Below, one piece after another: positions 49,486 through 64,000 of a DNA stretch of 64,000 nt. Below the pieces are notes generated by a model, which was not told the DNA's origin, made no database searches, and saw only the letters and a program-made list of their open reading frames with translations. Position 1 is the first letter of the stretch. The number at the start of each line of letters is the position of its first letter. The stretch spans positions 4,850,501 to 4,914,500 of the forward strand of contig WARS01000026.1 in assembly GCA_008933995.1 (NCBI GenBank), in the 5' to 3' direction. A program made the translations under genes and the position numbers. Source of the DNA: Datnioides undecimradiatus. Lineage: Eukaryota; Chordata; Actinopteri; Lobotiformes; Datnioididae.

Positions 49486-50756
49486 ATGGATGTTTGGATG
49501 ATTTATTGCTTTTGCCATAGTAAACACTGATGTAATATCAGCCATAATGACACAGATCTAAAAGTGAAGGAGACCAGAGGTTGAGCTATAAGATTCACTC
49601 AAACTATCTCCATAAACCTTGCAACATGATGTACATATGACAGCAAAACACAGGCTGATCAGAAGATAGTGTAAAAAAAAAAAAAAAGTCTTCTGTAAGG
49701 CCTGTCACTGTTTCCATTTAGGCACAAAATATGATACAAGTGCAATGAATTATGCCCATGCAGTTCTGGATAAAATGTATTATAAATCCTGGTGAGCTAT
49801 AAAGCTAAATCCACCATACTCCAGGTATGCTGAAGACACAAACTGAATGGGACAAGCTAAGGGGTTGTAATGCAAAGCTAAATGAAAAACACATAAAACC
49901 TGTAGCAGCAGATTGACTTAAAGTGACTGGGAAAAAGATCACATGCACTGCTTGACTACAGTATATCTTTAAATTAAACAAATACTGATGCAGGTAAATC
50001 TTTGGAACATTATTGTATAGTTTAAAAGTAACACTGTCCAAAATTTCAAAAAGATGTTTCCTTTTTAAATTCTGCTGATTCCAGCTTCACTTAAGAAAAG
50101 CTGTGAGCAGGAGAAAACTCAGTAAACCTCAGCAAAGACACAGGTCCTCGCTGATCAGAGGATACTGCTTTATCAACAAAGAAACACAAATCCTTTAACT
50201 TGCATTGTTGTACCAGCACTAGAGCCGTTTTAAGAGTGTGGACTTGAACACTTCTGGCTCTCGATGCACCTAAACCCAGTCATCATCTTCACAAAGTGGG
50301 GTCTTTCCCCACCATCCTCACTGAACTGCAGCTCAATAAAGACAGCTGCCTGCTCCCTCTGTTCGGTGAGTCATTTCAGTCACTTTCCAACCTCAGTGAG
50401 GCTTCAGTAAGACACTCAGCTCACTCACATGGTTGTCCCATAAGTCATATGGAATGGATAACCTCAAAAACGCTACAAAGAAAGAAGCGCGTCAATCTGT
50501 TCGCTCTGAGGTATGTCTGTCTTTTTATTAGTTTCAATAAATCTGAAGATTAAGAAGATATTTCATCATCAGATATATTGTTTTTCCTTGGTTATGTTTC
50601 AACCACACTTGACAATAAATCAAACCTGAGCCAACCTGCCTTTTGGCCTTGAGCCAGGCTAGGAGATACAGATTGTCACAGTGGGCAACAAGCTTGGTAA
50701 AGTGAGGTGAGTTGGAGCCACCTGCAAGATAACCACGTAAATTCAGTTGTCAGCCT
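49486..50756 (-). other. cacna1s: cacna1s 3' untranslated region
   Basis: Sequence downstream of the cacna1s stop on the minus strand. AATAAA on that strand (plus-strand positions 49502-49507) would end the transcript near 49,486, a 3' UTR of about 1.27 kb. No coding sequence is recognised. Confidence 0.55.
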
Positions 50757-63718
<12,962 letters not shown>

Positions 63719-64000
63719 CTGCAGCAGGACAAAAAAACAAACAAAATACAACAGAAGGAAATTGCTTTTTATGTAGCTAACAACCTTTGGGGTCAATTTG
63801 TAAGTAAAATATGAAGTTATTGGAGTAAATGACAACTTTGGCATTTAAGCACCTGTGAGAGGGGACAGCAATAGAACATCTATTGCTGTTATTAGATGAA
63901 CTCATTAGCTTTCATAACCTCTTGCAGATTAAATACACCACAGAAGGTTTAAACAGATGGGAGGCCCATGAGTCACATTGTTATAATGAAAATGAGTTGA
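63719..64000 (-). other. cacna1s: cacna1s intron at the right edge
   Basis: No exon is visible. The exons for the N-terminus and segment IS1 should lie just beyond the window. Confidence 0.7.

Overview
This 64 kb window is vertebrate genomic DNA, almost certainly from a ray-finned fish and probably a percomorph. It has multi-exon genes with short GT-AG introns, (CA)n and (GA)n microsatellites, degraded copies of repeats that look like common teleost dispersed elements, and the gene order l1cam - ribc1 - smc1a - L-type calcium channel. From memory, the same neighbourhood was described in Fugu. All exon boundaries below were read by eye from splice sites, and reading phase was checked across every junction.

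Layout. Positions 1-19,293 hold no coding sequence I can recognise. They carry microsatellites and one perfect X-box, and are probably upstream and/or first-intron DNA of the L1 gene. l1cam (+ strand) runs from the Ig1 exon at 19,294 to the stop at 32,173. It has 26 coding exons for six Ig domains, five fibronectin III domains, a membrane segment and a cytoplasmic tail. Its signal-peptide exon was not found. ribc1 (- strand, 38,084 to 35,046) encodes a 378-residue coiled-coil protein of ciliary doublet microtubules. smc1a (+ strand, 38,925-48,165, 26 exons, 1,231 residues) encodes the cohesin ATPase. cacna1s (- strand, 63,718 to 50,757) is the muscle dihydropyridine receptor Cav1.1. 42 exons are in the window and its first exons lie beyond the right edge.

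Relationships. l1cam and ribc1 converge tail to tail, and so do smc1a and cacna1s. ribc1 and smc1a are divergent and share an intergenic promoter region of about 0.6 kb. That region holds a perfect RFX X-box on the ribc1 side and a TCTCGCGA element plus a YY1-like site on the smc1a side. The four genes act in unrelated processes: axon adhesion, cilia, cohesin and excitation-contraction coupling. I see no operon-like or novel defence-type system here.

The most interesting observations are: (1) lysines replace the usual acidic or neutral residues beside the selectivity-filter glutamates of Cav1.1 repeats I and III while all four voltage sensors are intact, fitting a voltage sensor that does not conduct Ca2+; (2) the ankyrin-binding FIGQY motif of L1 is degenerate, with no tyrosine; (3) the alternative IVS3-S4 linker exon of Cav1.1 is conserved and followed by an extra 27-nt exon; (4) the ribc1/smc1a promoter is asymmetric; (5) an RNA hairpin with a 25-bp stem lies in an l1cam intron; (6) the l1cam gene has a GC-AG intron and a 12-nt neural microexon.
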